Source: a virus. From it: DNA of 45,659 nucleotides. The notes beneath the pieces were generated by a model. That model was given only the letters and a program-made list of their open reading frames with translations. It was not told the DNA's origin and searched no databases. Made by a program: the position numbers and the translations under genes. This document shows positions 38,075 through 44,987 of this stretch, piece after piece (position 1 is the stretch's first letter; each line of letters opens with the position of its first letter). The stretch is taken from positions 1-45,659 of IMG/VR virus record IMGVR_UViG_3300032322_002893; one strand, written 5' to 3'.

Positions 38075-39073
38075 TTATATATTTTTCAATAACCATTGAT
38101 GTCTAGTAGACCCTTCGACAGGGAATGATGGTGGGAGAGTAACACCTTGGAATTCACTTATTTCTCTCGACATTAAATCAAGTATTTTATTTAGTTTTCT
38201 TGCATTAGCTCTCAAACCCCATCTATTATGATAAACATTTTTACAATATTGAACTTGAGGTTTAAAGTTCTTGAAATAACTTGGTCTTTGGGGTACATCA
38301 GCTCTGTAATCTTCAAAATATTTCAAAATATTTTCCGCACATGTTTTTTCATCTATAGAGTAGTTTTCACTTGCCGTTTTGTAATCTTTAGTGTCCAACT
38401 TCATATTTTGCAATGGGTCACGATATAATTTTACATTAGCACCGAATAATCTATCTGCAGCAACTGGAATTTCTTCCCAGTTTTGTTGTTCAGCACCTGT
38501 CATTTCATGCCATTCTTTAGCTGAGTATTGTTGTTTCAAATCTTTAATTGCATCTTTTTGTTGCTGTGAAACTCCTGTAACAACATTTGCACTTGACATC
38601 GGAATGTATAAATCAACACCTTGGATAGTTACCTTTTTCAAATTAGTCAAATCCCATCCTGAGTTTATAGCTTCTTTAGCGGTCTTGGCACCATACTTGG
38701 TCTTATATGACTCAACTTCAGCGTTTTTAAAATCTTTATCAATAATTTTGTTTTTTGGTTCATCAGGAACCCAAATACCAGGACCATATACAAATTTTCC
38801 ATCAGCACCAAATGAGCCGAATTTTCCATCCAAAAAGAAATAAATCATTTTACCCTTCGTCTTAGTACTTTCTTTTTTTATCGCAAATCTTCTGTTAGGA
38901 TTTGATGTCTCCAATTCTGCAATTCCAATTGCCCCTGGAGTTTGTTCATTATCAATCATCGCCTGAAGTTTTGATTTCAAATCTCCGGCTTGTTCTCTGA
39001 GCTTCATTTTTTGAGTTTTGTAATTCTTATGTAAATTAAGAACTAACTCTCTTTCAATATCAAGTTTTATCAT
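38075..39073 (-). CDS. Hypothetical protein, possible virion-associated
   Basis: I chose the ATG at 39071-39073 (MIKLDIERELVLNLHKNYKT; 332 aa), because the longer frame overlaps the upstream gene. An N-terminal helical leader with KMKLREQ (L-x-E) precedes an alpha/beta body with aromatic- and Gly-rich parts (FLDGKFGSFGADGKFVYGPG). I recognise no family. Two short gaps (2 and 13 bp) link it to its neighbours in one operon. Confidence 0.68.
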   Translation of the reverse strand: MIKLDIERELVLNLHKNYKTQKMKLREQAGDLKSKLQAMIDNEQTPGAIGIAELETSNPNRRFAIKKESTKTKGKMIYFFLDGKFGSFGADGKFVYGPGIWVPDEPKNKIIDKDFKNAEVESYKTKYGAKTAKEAINSGWDLTNLKKVTIQGVDLYIPMSSANVVTGVSQQQKDAIKDLKQQYSAKEWHEMTGAEQQNWEEIPVAADRLFGANVKLYRDPLQNMKLDTKDYKTASENYSIDEKTCAENILKYFEDYRADVPQRPSYFKNFKPQVQYCKNVYHNRWGLRANARKLNKILDLMSREISEFQGVTLPPSFPVEGSTRHQWLLKNI

Positions 39074-39086
39074 TACTTCAAATAAT

Positions 39087-39959
39087 TTAAAAATCACTCC
39101 ATTTAGTTTGAGAAACCTCTCCGCTAATTTCAGGTTTATCTTGTACAGGTTTTTTCTCACATATTTTTGAAATATCTGCGTCTGTAAATGATGAACCAAA
39201 TCCTTTTTCTTTGAGTTTTGAAGCTGTTACAGGACCAAAGGCATTATCAACCTTTAAACCACCTAAACAAGCTTGAACCTCTCCAATTTTTGGAGATTTA
39301 CAATATAAACTATATGTGCCGCTACAAGACTTATATTTACTTTCACCTCTCGGTGTTACAACTTTACATTTTTCTTGATTAGGGTTCTTTTTACAATCTT
39401 CAGTTTCTTTTTTTGTTTCTTCTAAATCTTTTTCTGCATCATCAACGATTGGAGCAATTGCAGACCAAACATACTTTCTAAAATCCTCTCCGTCAATATC
39501 ACCATCCAAATCGTCATACAAATCTCCATAAGTTTTGTTGTAATATTTATACATTGCGCAAAGGTCTGAAACGCTGTCCATTGAAGATAATGCTCCTTTA
39601 ATTGCGTTTTCATCTGTCCCAATTCCTTCAATTGCATTATAAATTGCGTCCGCAGCTTGTCTGTGGTCCGTTTTACTCTGTAAGGGTTTCAGATTTTTAT
39701 CCAAGGAAGAACATCCTTCAAAGAATGCTTTAGTTTTTGCAAACGCATCACCTCCACCTTGAACATTATAAATCCATGTTCCAATAGTAGCTAAAGGAGC
39801 TGCGGCTAGTACCCCTCCAATAACATAAAGCCAAGGAGCAACTTCATTCATTAGTCCGACAGACTCTTTATTTTCAGTTAAAGTTTTTGAAGTATCGTAC
39901 TTCATCATGAGTTTCACCCTATCCAAGGCTTCTTGGGGTGAGTATTTTGGTTGTGACAT
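39087..39959 (-). CDS. Annexin-like repeat plus peptidoglycan-binding-like protein
   Basis: A 290-residue protein. Residues 1-42 form a leader ending in L-T-E and L-M-N-E steps. Residues about 44-66 are hydrophobic (WLYVIGGVLAAAPLATIGTW), a likely membrane segment. Residues about 98-165 match an annexin repeat: AADAIYNAIEGIGTDENAIK (G-x-G-T-D-E), then YKYYNKTYGDLYDDLDGDIDG (Y-x-x-x-Y-G-x-x-L-x-x-D-L). The C-terminal part, about 220-270 (IGEVQACLGGLKVDNAFGPVTASKLK), resembles a PG_binding_1 fold, with several Cys. Annexin repeats bind membranes with calcium. A virion protein acting at the host envelope is a plausible role. A TATTTAT box lies 11 nt upstream. Confidence 0.72.
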   Translation of the reverse strand: MSQPKYSPQEALDRVKLMMKYDTSKTLTENKESVGLMNEVAPWLYVIGGVLAAAPLATIGTWIYNVQGGGDAFAKTKAFFEGCSSLDKNLKPLQSKTDHRQAADAIYNAIEGIGTDENAIKGALSSMDSVSDLCAMYKYYNKTYGDLYDDLDGDIDGEDFRKYVWSAIAPIVDDAEKDLEETKKETEDCKKNPNQEKCKVVTPRGESKYKSCSGTYSLYCKSPKIGEVQACLGGLKVDNAFGPVTASKLKEKGFGSSFTDADISKICEKKPVQDKPEISGEVSQTKWSDF

Positions 39960-39970
39960 AACTTTTTTTT

Positions 39971-39977
39971 ATAAATA
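39971..39977 (-). promoter_or_regulatory. TATTTAT motif, candidate late promoter
   Basis: Lies 11 nt before the ATG of the annexin-like gene. Confidence 0.5.
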
Positions 39978-39985
39978 TATTATTT

Positions 39986-40231
39986 TTACCAAATTTGATT
40001 AGAAACACCTCTTTTGGCACCAGTATTCCATACCGTAACATCCAATTGATTTGCCTTCCCTCTTTGTGGACCTCCCACAATATCTTTCCACATAGGAACT
40101 GTTGTAGCACCTGCAGATGCCGAATCTCCACCTGATGTTTTTCCACCACCTGCATCTTGTTCACCGAATTCCTTTTTAGAAGTGGTGTGTTTTTTAAAAA
40201 TTGATATTAAGTTTTCTAAGTCGAAGTTCAT
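39986..40231 (-). CDS. Small Gly/Ser-rich hypothetical protein
   Basis: An 81-residue protein: N-terminal helix (MNFDLENLISIFKKHTTSKK), then a Gly/Ala/Ser linker (GGGKTSGGDSASAGATT) and a Trp-containing C-terminal part (MWKDIVGGPQRG, SNQIW). A second frame over this DNA (39919-40164) lacks these features and is a shadow. Its TATTTAT box 4 nt before the ATG marks the start of the four-gene virion-type operon. Function unknown. Confidence 0.66.
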   Translation of the reverse strand: MNFDLENLISIFKKHTTSKKEFGEQDAGGGKTSGGDSASAGATTVPMWKDIVGGPQRGKANQLDVTVWNTGAKRGVSNQIW

Positions 40232-40235
40232 AAAA

Positions 40236-40242
40236 ATAAATA
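40236..40242 (-). promoter_or_regulatory. TATTTAT motif, candidate late promoter
   Basis: Lies 4 nt before the ATG of the 81-aa gene. Confidence 0.5.
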
Positions 40243-40253
40243 TCTTCTTAAAA

Positions 40254-40562
40254 TTAATAGGGCTGAGATGAAGGTAAACTGTTTGGATTAACCGTATAGT
40301 ATTCGTTCAGAAAGTTCAATAACTCAGTTTCATCAAGTTCTAAATCTAAGTCTTCTTCGTTTATAAACTCATCATCTTCATCTTGAGCACCAAAAAAGTC
40401 AAATGATTCACTTTCTAATTCGTATCCATATTCCTCAACAAAAGAATAATCTATGTTATCTACCCTAACTAATTCTTCGCTATCTTCAATAGTTCTAAAA
40501 CTTACTTCCAAAAGATTATTATCTTTATTAAGATAATAATTGAGCACCTCCTTGATTTCCAT
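40254..40562 (-). CDS. Small acidic hypothetical protein
   Basis: A 102-residue very acidic protein (runs such as FGAQDEDDEFINEEDLDLEL) with Tyr-rich ends. The net negative charge could mimic DNA or RNA. I recognise no family. It is divergent from the oxygenase-like gene. Confidence 0.65.
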   Translation of the reverse strand: MEIKEVLNYYLNKDNNLLEVSFRTIEDSEELVRVDNIDYSFVEEYGYELESESFDFFGAQDEDDEFINEEDLDLELDETELLNFLNEYYTVNPNSLPSSQPY

Positions 40563-40632
40563 ATCTTTCTATTTTATAAAACAAATATCACAAAACTCAG
40601 TAAAATCTATTTTTTTCTTAAGATATTTTTTG

Positions 40633-40640
40633 TATTTTTG
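40633..40640 (+). promoter_or_regulatory. TAnnTTTG promoter -7 box (TATTTTTG)
   Basis: Lies 12 nt before the ATG at 40653. Confidence 0.5.
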
Positions 40641-40652
40641 TAAAAAAAGGAA

Positions 40653-41231
40653 ATGAGATTTAATTCACTTGTAATAGATGACTTCTACTCCAATCCAATG
40701 GAAGTCAGAGAATTTGCACTTAGACAAGAATTTAAAGTAAGAGGTAATTACCCTGGAATGAGAACAGAATCGTTCTTAAATGAACCTTTGAAAAAAACAC
40801 TCCAAAATATTGTTTATCCTTTCGCAGGTAACGTAACTTATTGGGGTGGAGAATATACTGGTTCGTTTCAATATACATTGTCTTCTGATAGGTCTTGGAT
40901 ACATGCCGATTCAACAACCGATTGGGCTGCAGTTTTATATCTAACACCTAACGCACCTATTTCTGCTGGAACAGGAATTTTCAAACATAAGGAGACAGGT
41001 TGGATGACCTTTGATTATAAAAACCAAGACCCACAATATCTTAACCAAGCGCCTCCTGGTCACGACTCCCAAGATTATACTAAATGGGATATGGTTGATA
41101 GATTTGGAAACCTATTCAATAGACTTATTATGTATAAAGCAGACAATTATCATGTCTCTTTGGATTACTTTGGGAGCACTCCAGAGAATGGAAGACTCTT
41201 CCAAGTATTTTTCTTCAATACTGAAAGGTAA
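40653..41231 (+). CDS. DUF6445-like, 2OG-Fe(II)-oxygenase-type protein
   Basis: A 192-residue protein. It starts NSLVIDDFYSNPMEVREFAL, a common opening of 2OG-oxygenase-fold proteins. WIHADSTTDWAAVLYLTPNA contains the H-x-D metal pair, and LIMYKADNYHVSLDYFG contains the distal His. The order and spacing suit a DUF6445/prolyl-hydroxylase-like double-stranded beta-helix. The substrate is unknown; protein, nucleotide or small-molecule hydroxylation are possible. It is convergent with a second oxygenase. Confidence 0.78.
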   Translation: MRFNSLVIDDFYSNPMEVREFALRQEFKVRGNYPGMRTESFLNEPLKKTLQNIVYPFAGNVTYWGGEYTGSFQYTLSSDRSWIHADSTTDWAAVLYLTPNAPISAGTGIFKHKETGWMTFDYKNQDPQYLNQAPPGHDSQDYTKWDMVDRFGNLFNRLIMYKADNYHVSLDYFGSTPENGRLFQVFFFNTER

Positions 41232-41252
41232 CAACTTATTTAAAGTTGTTAC
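41227..41252. repeat. 11-bp palindrome between convergent genes
   Basis: GGTAACAACTT and AAGTTGTTACC flank ATTTA and overlap both stop codons. There is no T-run, so it may be a weak, Rho-type or mRNA-stabilising hairpin. Confidence 0.7.
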
Positions 41253-41826
41253 CTCCTAACCATGTAACTAATGAAATTCTTGTACCCGATGTTGTTGGGG
41301 TTACTCTATGTAATAAGAATGAAGGGAAAAAGCAAATCAGACCTTTTTCTTTTGGAACTGTCAAAATACTTCCTCCAACGTTAATTTCTAAATCTCCTCC
41401 TGTATATTCATCAGGGCCTGCGAGTTGCATTACCATTGAAAGTTTTCTATTCGAAATGTTTGGACCCAAGTCTAAATGCCAGTCGTAATGACCACCGTTT
41501 CCATGATAGATAGTATATTGTAAGTTATCAGGAAATCCCCAAATATCGAAGTTCCACATTTCTTTGTTTGCCTCGTGGGCCAACTTTGCAATTTTATCAT
41601 ATATCCAACCTGAGTCTTCGGTTTCATCAATCCAAGACACTTCACTTTTTCTATAATTTGAAACAGTATTTTCTCCTGTTACGGCTTCTTGTCTAACAAG
41701 TGTGGATGCTAAATACTTTATTTCGTTGATTTCATTATTCGTAAATTGATTAACAAAATAATAGTAATTACAGTGGTTTGTTTGGTTTCTATGAAGCGAG
41801 TTCATGAAAAATTGAGAAGAGTGCAT
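41236..41826 (-). CDS. 2OG-Fe(II) oxygenase, prolyl-4-hydroxylase-like
   Basis: A 196-residue enzyme with the facial triad visible: GGHYDWHLDLGP (H-x-D), and LLHRVTPTTSGTRISLVTWL with the distal His and the Arg that binds 2-oxoglutarate. The middle part (LSMVMQLAGPDEYTGGDLEI) is typical of PKHD/P4Hc enzymes. The N-terminal 40 residues are Asn/Tyr-rich. It hydroxylates an unknown substrate. PKHD enzymes occur in many marine and freshwater T4-like phages. Confidence 0.9.
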   Translation of the reverse strand: MHSSQFFMNSLHRNQTNHCNYYYFVNQFTNNEINEIKYLASTLVRQEAVTGENTVSNYRKSEVSWIDETEDSGWIYDKIAKLAHEANKEMWNFDIWGFPDNLQYTIYHGNGGHYDWHLDLGPNISNRKLSMVMQLAGPDEYTGGDLEINVGGSILTVPKEKGLICFFPSFLLHRVTPTTSGTRISLVTWLGGNNFK

Positions 41827-41884
41827 AATTAAAATTTGTTTGAATTATAAACACTTATTTTTTCAGTATCAATAATATGAAATA

Positions 41885-41911
41885 AAAATCCCCTCGTTGA
41901 GAGGGGATTAT
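41885..41911 (-). terminator. Intrinsic terminator (minus strand)
   Basis: 9-bp stem AATCCCCTC / GAGGGGATT, followed on the minus strand by a T-rich tract; it ends the acidic zinc-ribbon gene. Confidence 0.88.
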
Positions 41912-41912
41912 T

Positions 41913-42863
41913 TTAAAACTTTTTCATCCTATTCATCATTTCAACAATTCTATTTTTTTGTTGGACGACTGATTTTTTTAAATCTTCGTCTAAATAAGAA
42001 AACTCATCATCGCCAGTCAGTGTAGTTATATCTTCCCACGAGGAGGTATTAGGTTCAAATTCTTCGTAGTCTGACATGTCAAGTTCGCTATCATCAAATT
42101 CTTCACCTTCGGCATCCGCCTTATTTTTTCTTCTCATTTTATTCCAAACATGTATAGGTGGATATTGTTCGTCAGTTTCTTGATAGTCTTCTTCGATTTT
42201 TTCATCTTTCTCTTCGTAGTCTGAAAATGCCGACTCCATTGTTTCATATACTGGTTCTGCGCCATCAGATTCAAAATCAAATGCAGGTTTAACTTCCTCA
42301 TCATCCAAGTCCATGTCGTAAGCCTTTTCAGAGTATGCATCACCACCATCTTTGGGTCCTTTACTTTTGAAAGTATATGCACTCTCTAATTCATCATAAG
42401 GGTCTCCTTGTTCTGTTTCTTCAACTTCTCCTTCAACGTAATCAAACTTATCAGAAAGATTTAAATCTTCAACATTTTTCAAATCCTTTACCTGTTGCAT
42501 TTCTTCTTCCATTTCATAGTTTGAACCACATTCCATGCATTCACCTTCTTCCATGTTTCCACCATAACCACACTCCATACATTCTCCTTCTTGCATCATC
42601 CCACCACATTCTGAACATAATTCTTTTTCTTCTTCAATTGGTTGAACTTGCTCGTTGATACCAACGTTTTTATACGTTGTTATTACATTCTTGTTACTCA
42701 AAGTCACACCACCTTTATCGTTTGCAAAATCTTGAACATATAATGGTTGTTCACTTTTTATTTTAGGTTGCATTGTTCTATAACCGTCGTATAGAGACCT
42801 GTGCTTATCTAAAATGTTACTTTTTTCTTCATTAGACATAAGTCCTATTGCCCATTGTTTCAT
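41913..42863 (-). CDS. Acidic zinc-ribbon-like protein
   Basis: I chose the ATG at 42861-42863 (MKQWAIGLMSNEEKSNILDK; 316 aa); the longer frame starts at a TTG upstream of the TATTTAT box. Residues about 25-75 contain LYVQDFANDKGGVTLSNKNV, a segment I have seen in uncultured-phage proteins. Residues about 87-125 hold three C-x-x-C pairs (CSECGG, CMECGYGG, CMECGS) that can bind zinc. The rest is extremely acidic and probably disordered, ending in a basic helix (NRIVEMMNRMKKF). It has its own late-type promoter and terminator. A virion or DNA-mimic role is possible. Confidence 0.72.
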   Translation of the reverse strand: MKQWAIGLMSNEEKSNILDKHRSLYDGYRTMQPKIKSEQPLYVQDFANDKGGVTLSNKNVITTYKNVGINEQVQPIEEEKELCSECGGMMQEGECMECGYGGNMEEGECMECGSNYEMEEEMQQVKDLKNVEDLNLSDKFDYVEGEVEETEQGDPYDELESAYTFKSKGPKDGGDAYSEKAYDMDLDDEEVKPAFDFESDGAEPVYETMESAFSDYEEKDEKIEEDYQETDEQYPPIHVWNKMRRKNKADAEGEEFDDSELDMSDYEEFEPNTSSWEDITTLTGDDEFSYLDEDLKKSVVQQKNRIVEMMNRMKKF

Positions 42864-42877
42864 AATAATCTTTTTTA

Positions 42878-42884
42878 ATAAATA
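42878..42884 (-). promoter_or_regulatory. TATTTAT motif, candidate late promoter
   Basis: Lies 14 nt before the ATG of the zinc-ribbon gene. Confidence 0.5.
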
Positions 42885-42919
42885 TTGACGTAAAGAAATA
42901 AAACATCTAATATTGATAT

Positions 42920-42989
42920 AACAAGTGAAACTCAAAACTTTTAGATAGTATCTTGGTAATTTACTTCTTTTATTTTGTTTTCACTTGTT
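42920..42989. promoter_or_regulatory. 11-bp inverted repeat, possible operator or attenuator
   Basis: AACAAGTGAAA (42920-42930) and TTTCACTTGTT (42979-42989) are perfect inverted repeats 48 nt apart in the divergent intergenic region. The second arm is followed by a T-run and then the ATG at 42997. Confidence 0.45.
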
Positions 42990-42996
42990 TTTTTTT

Positions 42997-43254
42997 ATGA
43001 TAATTAATGACTACGACATATTTGAATACTGCGAAGGTGCAGTCGTTTTGGACGGCCTTGATGATGCCATAGTTGGTATTTGTGAGGAATTTGGTTCAGG
43101 TCCAAGAATAATGTATTCCAAGACAAAAATTTTAGAAATTCTCCAAAAAAGAGACTCAATGACTGAAGAGGAATCAGAAGAATTCTATGATTTCAATATT
43201 TTAGGTCTTCATGCTGGAGAACAAAATCCAATTTTTGCAATCACAGTTAAATAA
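42997..43254 (+). CDS. Small conserved phage protein
   Basis: I chose the ATG at 42997 (MIINDYDIFEYCEGAVVLDG; 85 aa). The pattern VVLDGLDDAIVGICEEFGSG, then RIMYSKTKILEIL and a final F-D-F-N-I-x-G-x-x-x-G-E-x-x-P-I-F, recurs in many phage genomes. I know no function. An inverted repeat precedes it. Confidence 0.74.
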   Translation: MIINDYDIFEYCEGAVVLDGLDDAIVGICEEFGSGPRIMYSKTKILEILQKRDSMTEEESEEFYDFNILGLHAGEQNPIFAITVK

Positions 43255-43256
43255 CC

Positions 43257-43264
43257 TATCTTTG
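43257..43264 (+). promoter_or_regulatory. TAnnTTTG promoter -7 box (TATCTTTG)
   Basis: Ends 4 nt before the ATG of the phosphoesterase gene. Confidence 0.5.
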
Positions 43265-43268
43265 TACC

Positions 43269-43919
43269 ATGATAAAAATACCTTACGAAACCAAAGTTTG
43301 GGTGACATCCGACACCCATTACGGACACAAAAACATATGTCGTGGAGTAACAGAATGGAGAACCGATTCAGGTGAAGTTCCTGTATCACAAACCCGTGAC
43401 TTTTCTACAATAGAAAAAATGAACAGTGCAATAGTTGACAACATAAATGAAAATGTTGGTCAAGAAGATGTTTTAATACACCTTGGTGATTGGTCATTTG
43501 GTGGGTTCGATAGAATACGTGAATTTTGGAATAGGATAGTTTGCAAGAACATATACATTGTTATTGGAAACCACGACCATCACATAGAAAATAATAGAGA
43601 GGGATGTCAGGAACTATTCAAGGGGGTTTCTCACTACGATACACTCGATTACGGACAGTTTAAGTTCAGATTGATGCATTACCCCATATCTTCTTGGGAT
43701 GGTCTTAATAAGGGTGTAATGCACTTACACGGACACTGTCATTTACCAACTCACATGAGGTTTGGGAAAGGTCAAAGAATGGATATTGGTATGGATGGTC
43801 ACCCTGAGTTCAGACCTTATGATTTACAGAGAGAAGTTATACCTTTGTTGAGACACAGAGAAAAACTTTCCGAGATGCCTAACGACCATCATGTTGAAAG
43901 ATTATTAAATTCAAAATAA
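43269..43919 (+). CDS. Metallophosphoesterase
   Basis: A 216-residue calcineurin-like enzyme: VTSDTHYGHKNI (D-x-H), LIHLGDWSFGG (G-D), VIGNHDHH (G-N-H-D), MHYPISSW and HLHGHCHLP (G-H-x-H). The length and motifs resemble phage phosphoesterases near RNA or nucleotide-processing genes. Because a P-loop kinase and RNA ligase follow within 2 kb on the same strand, it may remove 2',3'-cyclic or 3' phosphates from broken RNA ends. That role is inferred. Confidence 0.88.
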   Translation: MIKIPYETKVWVTSDTHYGHKNICRGVTEWRTDSGEVPVSQTRDFSTIEKMNSAIVDNINENVGQEDVLIHLGDWSFGGFDRIREFWNRIVCKNIYIVIGNHDHHIENNREGCQELFKGVSHYDTLDYGQFKFRLMHYPISSWDGLNKGVMHLHGHCHLPTHMRFGKGQRMDIGMDGHPEFRPYDLQREVIPLLRHREKLSEMPNDHHVERLLNSK

Positions 43920-43924
43920 CAAAT

Positions 43925-44119
43925 ATGAAATTCGAATTGTCTGAAACACAACTAAAAAAACTCGAGGATTGGAAACATGCCATATATAAAATCTATGGAC
44001 ATCATGGAACTTTTACATATAAGTTCACCCCAAATGGTATTGGTGAAATTGTCAAGGTGGAATCCGATTTGATTGGTCCTGAATATGAATTAGATTTAAC
44101 TGAAATTGAAAATTGGTAA
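43925..44119 (+). CDS. Small hypothetical protein
   Basis: A 64-residue protein. The first 16 residues, MKFELSETQLKKLEDW, resemble the MKIIITESQLKRL leader of the 19495 gene, but the rest is a small beta-like domain (YKFTPNGIGEIVKVE). It lies 5 bp after the phosphoesterase and 1 bp before the kinase gene. Function unknown. Confidence 0.65.
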   Translation: MKFELSETQLKKLEDWKHAIYKIYGHHGTFTYKFTPNGIGEIVKVESDLIGPEYELDLTEIENW

Positions 44120-44120
44120 T

Positions 44121-44534
44121 ATGAGTGGAACATTATTTTTAGTAAGAGGATTACCTGGTTCAGGTAAGAGCACATTTGCAACCCATATTTGGAACGAATA
44201 CTCTGTTTGTGAGGCGGATAAATTCTTCTATGATAAAGAAGGGAATTACAATTTTGAGCCTTCCAAAATAAAGGATGCACATGCTTGGTGTAAAAACGAG
44301 GTTGAGACAAGAATGAAAGACCACCAACTGAACCCACAGTACTACCCTGAGATTGCCGTTTCCAACACATTCACTCAAGAATGGGAAATGAAAGATTATT
44401 ATGAATTGGCAGAAAAATATGGATATAAAGTTGTATCTTTGATTATCGAAAATCGTCACGGTGGTAAAAATGTTCATGGTGTTCCTGATGACAAATTAGA
44501 AATTATGAAAAACAGATTCGAAATAAAACTCTAG
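44121..44534 (+). CDS. P-loop kinase, polynucleotide-kinase-like
   Basis: I chose the ATG at 44121 (MSGTLFLVRGLPGSGKST; 137 aa). Walker A GLPGSGKST (10-18) follows a beta strand. VCEADKFFYD holds the Asp after strand 2 found in T4-Pnk-like and AAA_33 kinases. SNTFTQEWEMKDYYELAEKY gives the substrate/lid helix. The length fits only the kinase half, without the phosphatase half of T4 Pnkp. It may phosphorylate 5'-OH RNA ends before ligation; a nucleotide kinase is the alternative. Confidence 0.86.
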   Translation: MSGTLFLVRGLPGSGKSTFATHIWNEYSVCEADKFFYDKEGNYNFEPSKIKDAHAWCKNEVETRMKDHQLNPQYYPEIAVSNTFTQEWEMKDYYELAEKYGYKVVSLIIENRHGGKNVHGVPDDKLEIMKNRFEIKL

Positions 44535-44535
44535 T

Positions 44536-44772
44536 ATGAAATTTAGAAAAATTTTTTGTATTATTGGATTACACTCTTGGAAATACAAAAGAGAAAAACA
44601 CAAAGTGACTGGTCATCCTGATGGTCGTGAATTTGTTAGAGTTGTGGTTAGAGAATGTGAAGTCTGTTCTCATAGAGAACACCACTTACTACCAAAACAT
44701 GTGGGTTACACAAGATGGAGAAGCTTTGACCATGTCGCAGGTGATGCAACAATTAGATATGAAGAAATTTAA
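44536..44772 (+). CDS. Small Cys/His-rich hypothetical protein
   Basis: A 78-residue protein, MKFRKIFCIIGLHSWKYKRE at the start, with C-x-x-C (CEVCSHREHH) and several His and Arg residues; zinc binding is plausible. The I-G-L-H-x-W start is shared by several small phage and bacterial proteins. Function unknown. Located 1 bp after the kinase gene. Confidence 0.65.
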   Translation: MKFRKIFCIIGLHSWKYKREKHKVTGHPDGREFVRVVVRECEVCSHREHHLLPKHVGYTRWRSFDHVAGDATIRYEEI

Positions 44773-44783
44773 AACAAACAAAT

Positions 44784-44987
44784 ATGATGGTATTGATTTT
44801 TAACACGACAACAAAAACCGCAGAGGTGACTTATGAAAATGGAGTAAGTAAAACTTACGATGATGTACCAACCGTAGCAATTATGGAAGGTTTCTATGAA
44901 ATCCGTCAAACTGATATGATGGAAGATAAAAGGTATCCAGTACTCAGGCTCCCAATCGCAAACACAATTATGGAAATCAAACGATGA
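44784..44987 (+). CDS. Small hypothetical protein
   Basis: A 67-residue protein (MMVLIFNTTTKTAEVTYENG, then VSKTYDDVPTVAIMEGFYEI) with strand-rich character slightly reminiscent of KTSC domains (G-x-x-K-x-Y-D-D-V-P), though the C-terminal K-Y-x-Y is absent. Coupled to the RNA ligase gene by an ATGA overlap. Confidence 0.6.
   Translation: MMVLIFNTTTKTAEVTYENGVSKTYDDVPTVAIMEGFYEIRQTDMMEDKRYPVLRLPIANTIMEIKR

Noticed and set aside
39919-40164. 81-codon minus-strand frame over the annexin-like and 81-aa genes
   Set aside because: Shadow of two better-supported genes; no promoter box at its start.
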